DNA of 64,000 bases from Glaciihabitans arcticus (GTDB lineage: Bacteria > Actinomycetota > Actinomycetes > Actinomycetales > Microbacteriaceae): NCBI RefSeq assembly GCF_004310685.1, contig NZ_SISG01000001.1, positions 1,922,001-1,986,000 on the forward strand, in the 5' to 3' direction. Both the position numbers and the translations under genes were made by a program. Positions 61,605-64,000 of this stretch are shown here, one piece after another. Positions within the stretch are counted from its first letter, which is position 1. Each line of letters starts with the position of its first letter. A model generated the notes under the pieces. That model saw only the letters and a list, made by a program, of their open reading frames with translations, was not told the origin of the DNA and searched no databases.

Positions 61605-62254
61605 TGGTGGTGGTCGTGCTCGATCTCTCGCTCGCCGGTGAGCGCCGTGATCGGCACGGCGCACGCGTCACCGCGCCAGGCCTCGATGCCCTCCTTGATC
61701 GCCCACCCCGCGATGATGACGGCTGCGACTCCATCGGCCCATGCCCAGCCGAGCAGCGAGTTCAGCAGCAGCCCGATGAGCAGCGCTGCCGAGAGGTAGG
61801 CGCAGAGCAGCGTCTGCTTCGAGTCCGCGACCGCAGACGCGGATCCCAACTCGCGACCCGTACGACGCTCGAACCAGCTGAGCACCGGCATGATCACAAG
61901 GCTGACCGCCGCAAGCACGATGCCCACCGGGCTGGGCTCGGCCTCGATGCCGCCGAACAACGACAGCGCGGTGTCGACGAGAACGTAGGCAGCGAGCGCG
62001 AAGAAGGAGAAAGCGATCACCCTGAGCGCGGTCTTCTCGCGACTCTCCGGATCCCTCGCCGAGAACTGCCAGGCCACGGCCGCCGCCGAAAGCACCTCGA
62101 CGATCGAATCAAGGCCAAAGGCGATCAGGGCACTGGATGACGCCACCGTACCCGCGACCAGCGCGATGACCGCCTCGATCACGTTGTAGGCGATGGTCGC
62201 CGCAACCACCCAGCGGATCCGGTTCTGCAGAACGAGCTTGCGCGCGGGGGTCAC
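61601..62254 (-). CDS. CDF-type cation efflux protein
   Basis: A 217-residue membrane protein with six helices. The helix pattern VAATIAYNVIEAVIALVAG, then SSALIAFGLDSIVEVLSAAAV, carries the CDF-type Asp (GLDS). WADGVAAVIIAGWA holds the second Asp, and a His-rich tail, HDHHH, follows. It begins with GTG inside the cmtR stop (GTGA), so it is the probable CmtR-controlled cadmium/lead or zinc exporter. The C-terminal metal domain of classical CDF proteins is missing. Confidence 0.85.
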   Translation of the reverse strand: MTPARKLVLQNRIRWVVAATIAYNVIEAVIALVAGTVASSSALIAFGLDSIVEVLSAAAVAWQFSARDPESREKTALRVIAFSFFALAAYVLVDTALSLFGGIEAEPSPVGIVLAAVSLVIMPVLSWFERRTGRELGSASAVADSKQTLLCAYLSAALLIGLLLNSLLGWAWADGVAAVIIAGWAIKEGIEAWRGDACAVPITALTGEREIEHDHHH

Positions 62255-62586
62255 GCGCAGCACTCGCAGTCCACGATCGAGCACTCTTCGCCCTCGTCCA
62301 CCGCAAGCACGACGTCGACCAAGGCGCCCAACGACCGGGCGAGATGCGCGTCGGCGATCTCGTACCGCGTCTGGCGACCCTCGGGCACGGCCGCAACGAT
62401 CCCGCATCCCCGGAGGCACGCGAGATGGTTGGACACGTTGCTGCGGGTCAGCTCGAGATCGCGGGCGAGTTCGGCGGGGTAACCGGGCTGCTCGAGGAGG
62501 CTCAGCAGGATCCGGCTGCGTGTCGGATCGGCCAGGGCACGGCCGAGTCGGTTCATCACGTCGAGTCGCGCATCAATGGTCAGCAT
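62251..62586 (-). CDS. cmtR: CmtR-type Cd/Pb-sensing ArsR repressor
   Basis: A 111-residue ArsR repressor. Cys57 and Cys61 in NHLACLRGCG and Cys102 in GEECSIVD are exactly the positions of the M. tuberculosis CmtR metal ligands. Helix-turn-helix RSNVSNHLACL. It controls its own gene and a CDF gene. The start ATG is 6 nt from a TATAGT -10, implying a leaderless mRNA. Confidence 0.93.
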   Translation of the reverse strand: MLTIDARLDVMNRLGRALADPTRSRILLSLLEQPGYPAELARDLELTRSNVSNHLACLRGCGIVAAVPEGRQTRYEIADAHLARSLGALVDVVLAVDEGEECSIVDCECCA

Positions 62587-62588
62587 GC

Positions 62589-62606
62589 GCTGACTATACA
62601 GTCAGC
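62589..62606. promoter_or_regulatory. CmtR operator palindrome
   Basis: GCTGACT-ATAC-AGTCAGC: perfect 7-bp arms overlapping the TATAGT -10 (minus strand), just before the cmtR start. It is also near the start of the divergent pentapeptide-like gene (75 bp away). Confidence 0.85.
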
Positions 62607-62680
62607 ACTGAACAATGTGTCCAGATCAGACTGTAAAGCAGCAGCTGATAACCGCCCATGCGCGCGCCTACGATTGACGG

Positions 62681-63343
62681 ATGCCTTCCCCCAGCAGCAC
62701 GCTCCCGCCCCGCATCGCGACCCTGAATCACGGCGTGCTGCCCGAGGGCGACACCGACGTCCTTCGCGCGCACTACAGCTTCGACGCTATGCGCTTCACG
62801 GCAGCAGACCTCGAGGGACGCGATCTCACCGGCATAACCCTCGAGAGCTGCGTCTTCGACGGGCTGCAGGCCAACGAGACGATGCTGCGCGCGGCCACCC
62901 TCACCGACACGGCGATTGCCCGCCTGAACGCGCCGGTTCTCATCGCGGCCCGCCTGAGCCTGCGCGACGTGACTATCGACGGCTCCCGCATCGGATCCGC
63001 CGAGCTCTACGAGTCGAACTTCAGCTCGGTGAGCGTCGCCGGAAGCAAGCTCGGCTTCGTGAACCTGCGCACCTCGATACTCGCCGACGTGCTGTTCACC
63101 GCCTGCACCATCGATGAACTGGATGTCTCCGGCTCGAAGATCACCCGCATGGCGTTCGGCGGCACAACGATCGGCACTCTCGATCTCACCAACAGCACCC
63201 TGACTCATGTGGACCTGCGCGGAGCCGAGATCTCGCGCATCGTCGGGCTGCCGGGCCTCAAGGGTGCGACGGTCAGCCACGACCAGCTTGCAGAGCTCGC
63301 GCCTTTGTTCGCCGACCACTTCGGGCTCGTCGTCGAAGGCTGA
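62681..63343 (+). CDS. Pentapeptide-repeat-like protein
   Basis: A 220-residue protein with about 12-14 pentapeptide-like turns (FTAADLEGRDLTGITLES, then ITRMAFGGTTIGTLDLTNST), forming a right-handed quadrilateral beta-helix by prediction. Some members protect gyrase from quinolones, but most have unknown function. It is divergent from cmtR. Confidence 0.82.
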   Translation: MPSPSSTLPPRIATLNHGVLPEGDTDVLRAHYSFDAMRFTAADLEGRDLTGITLESCVFDGLQANETMLRAATLTDTAIARLNAPVLIAARLSLRDVTIDGSRIGSAELYESNFSSVSVAGSKLGFVNLRTSILADVLFTACTIDELDVSGSKITRMAFGGTTIGTLDLTNSTLTHVDLRGAEISRIVGLPGLKGATVSHDQLAELAPLFADHFGLVVEG

Positions 63344-63395
63344 CCGCTAGGCTTCCGAGCACGGGGCTGCTGGGGTTCCGGTCGGAGGAGCCACC

Positions 63396-64000
63396 ATGAA
63401 GAACCTGTTCGCCGCACTGCGCATCCTCGCCGGAGGGGCGATCGTGGTCGCGATCGTCGGCCAGTTTCTGAAGTCGTCGTCGCTCACCACGATCAACCCG
63501 TTCAACTTCTTCGGGTTCTTCACGATCCAGAGCAACATCATCGCCGCGATCGCGTTCCTCGCCTCGGCGTATTTCCTCCTGCGGGGCATCACGCAGCCGC
63601 AGTGGGTCATCTACCTGCGCGCCCTCGCCGCCGTCGTAATGGTCATCGTGGGCATCGTCTACAACACGCTTCTCGCCGGCCAGGACCTCGCGGGTTCGTT
63701 CAACCTGCAATGGTCGAACGACATCCTGCACATCATCATCCCGATCTATGCCGGACTCGACTGGATCCTGTTCGGCGACAAACCGAAGCTGCCTTTCGCG
63801 AAGCTGTGGCTCATGCTCATCTACCCGGTCGTGTGGCTCGTCGTTGTGGTCATCCGCGGCGCGACCGACGGCTGGGTGCCGTACCCGTTCCTCGATCCGG
63901 CGAACGGCTACGGCACGGTGGCGTTGTACGCGCTCGCGATCGCGGCCATCACGATCCTGTTCGCGTATGGTGCCTACGCGCTGACGCGCGTGAAGATCCT
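63396..64000 (+). CDS. Pr6Pr-type membrane protein (partial, runs off the window)
   Basis: At least 201 residues with about five to six membrane helices, without a stop before the window ends. The start MKNLFAALRILAGGAIVVAI and the PFNFFGFFTIQSNI-type stretch match the Pr6Pr (FAR-17a/AIG1-like) family. GGAGGAG precedes the ATG. It follows the pentapeptide gene by 52 bp. Function unknown. Confidence 0.8.
   Translation, partial: MKNLFAALRILAGGAIVVAIVGQFLKSSSLTTINPFNFFGFFTIQSNIIAAIAFLASAYFLLRGITQPQWVIYLRALAAVVMVIVGIVYNTLLAGQDLAGSFNLQWSNDILHIIIPIYAGLDWILFGDKPKLPFAKLWLMLIYPVVWLVVVVIRGATDGWVPYPFLDPANGYGTVALYALAIAAITILFAYGAYALTRVKI

Overview
The window is a high-G+C actinobacterial chromosome segment. 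It is most likely from Microbacteriaceae: the coding style, a CmtR-type sensor, a DtxR regulator with iron boxes, the DUF3263/LytR_C/DUF3048 cluster, an XPB helicase pair and a SerC of the actinobacterial type all fit. Identity below family level is inference. Genes are dense, operons often overlap by 4 bp (ATGA/GTGA), and several transcripts look leaderless. No rRNA, intact insertion sequence or CRISPR array is present. Two tRNAs are: tRNA-Arg(CCT) and tRNA-Thr(TGT).

Layout. 1-10 kb: start of an ECF sigma factor, two small membrane proteins, the PTS-type dihydroxyacetone kinase operon dhaK-dhaL-dhaM, a 1502-residue secreted Ig-like repeat protein, a lipoprotein and a VanZ protein. 10-11.5 kb: a PLP-dependent decarboxylase. 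About 11.9-15.5 kb: a genomic island of visibly lower G+C on the 3' side of tRNA-Arg. It carries a decayed integrase tail and five unrecognised or barely recognised genes, including a tightly coupled three-gene operon headed by a TIGR04255-like protein. This is the best candidate for an undescribed system. 15.7-31.8 kb is conserved core: a CHAP protein, an HNH nuclease preceded by a 33-codon gene with its own terminator, DtxR, SerC, a cold-shock protein with DUF3027, the XPB helicase pair, a two-component system, a WXG100 protein, GroEL with two CIRCE elements, and the DUF3048/LytR_C/DUF3263 operon.

31.8-39 kb is iron/heme related: a HmuT-like lipoprotein and a 1633-residue membrane-anchored HtaA-domain protein, each behind a DtxR-like iron box. 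39-42 kb holds an acetyltransferase, MsrB, a nitroreductase-like protein and two exporters. 42.2-64 kb is a mosaic of small regulator-plus-enzyme modules: ArsR/SDR beside tRNA-Thr, LysR/IMPase-like/NmrA-like, a ribbon-helix-helix regulator with DUF4097 and a drug-type ABC exporter, ArsR/VOC, MarR/alpha-beta hydrolase, HTH/macro domain, and CmtR/CDF metal efflux. Most of these have a readable palindromic operator, so this half is rich in autoregulated stress and detoxification units.
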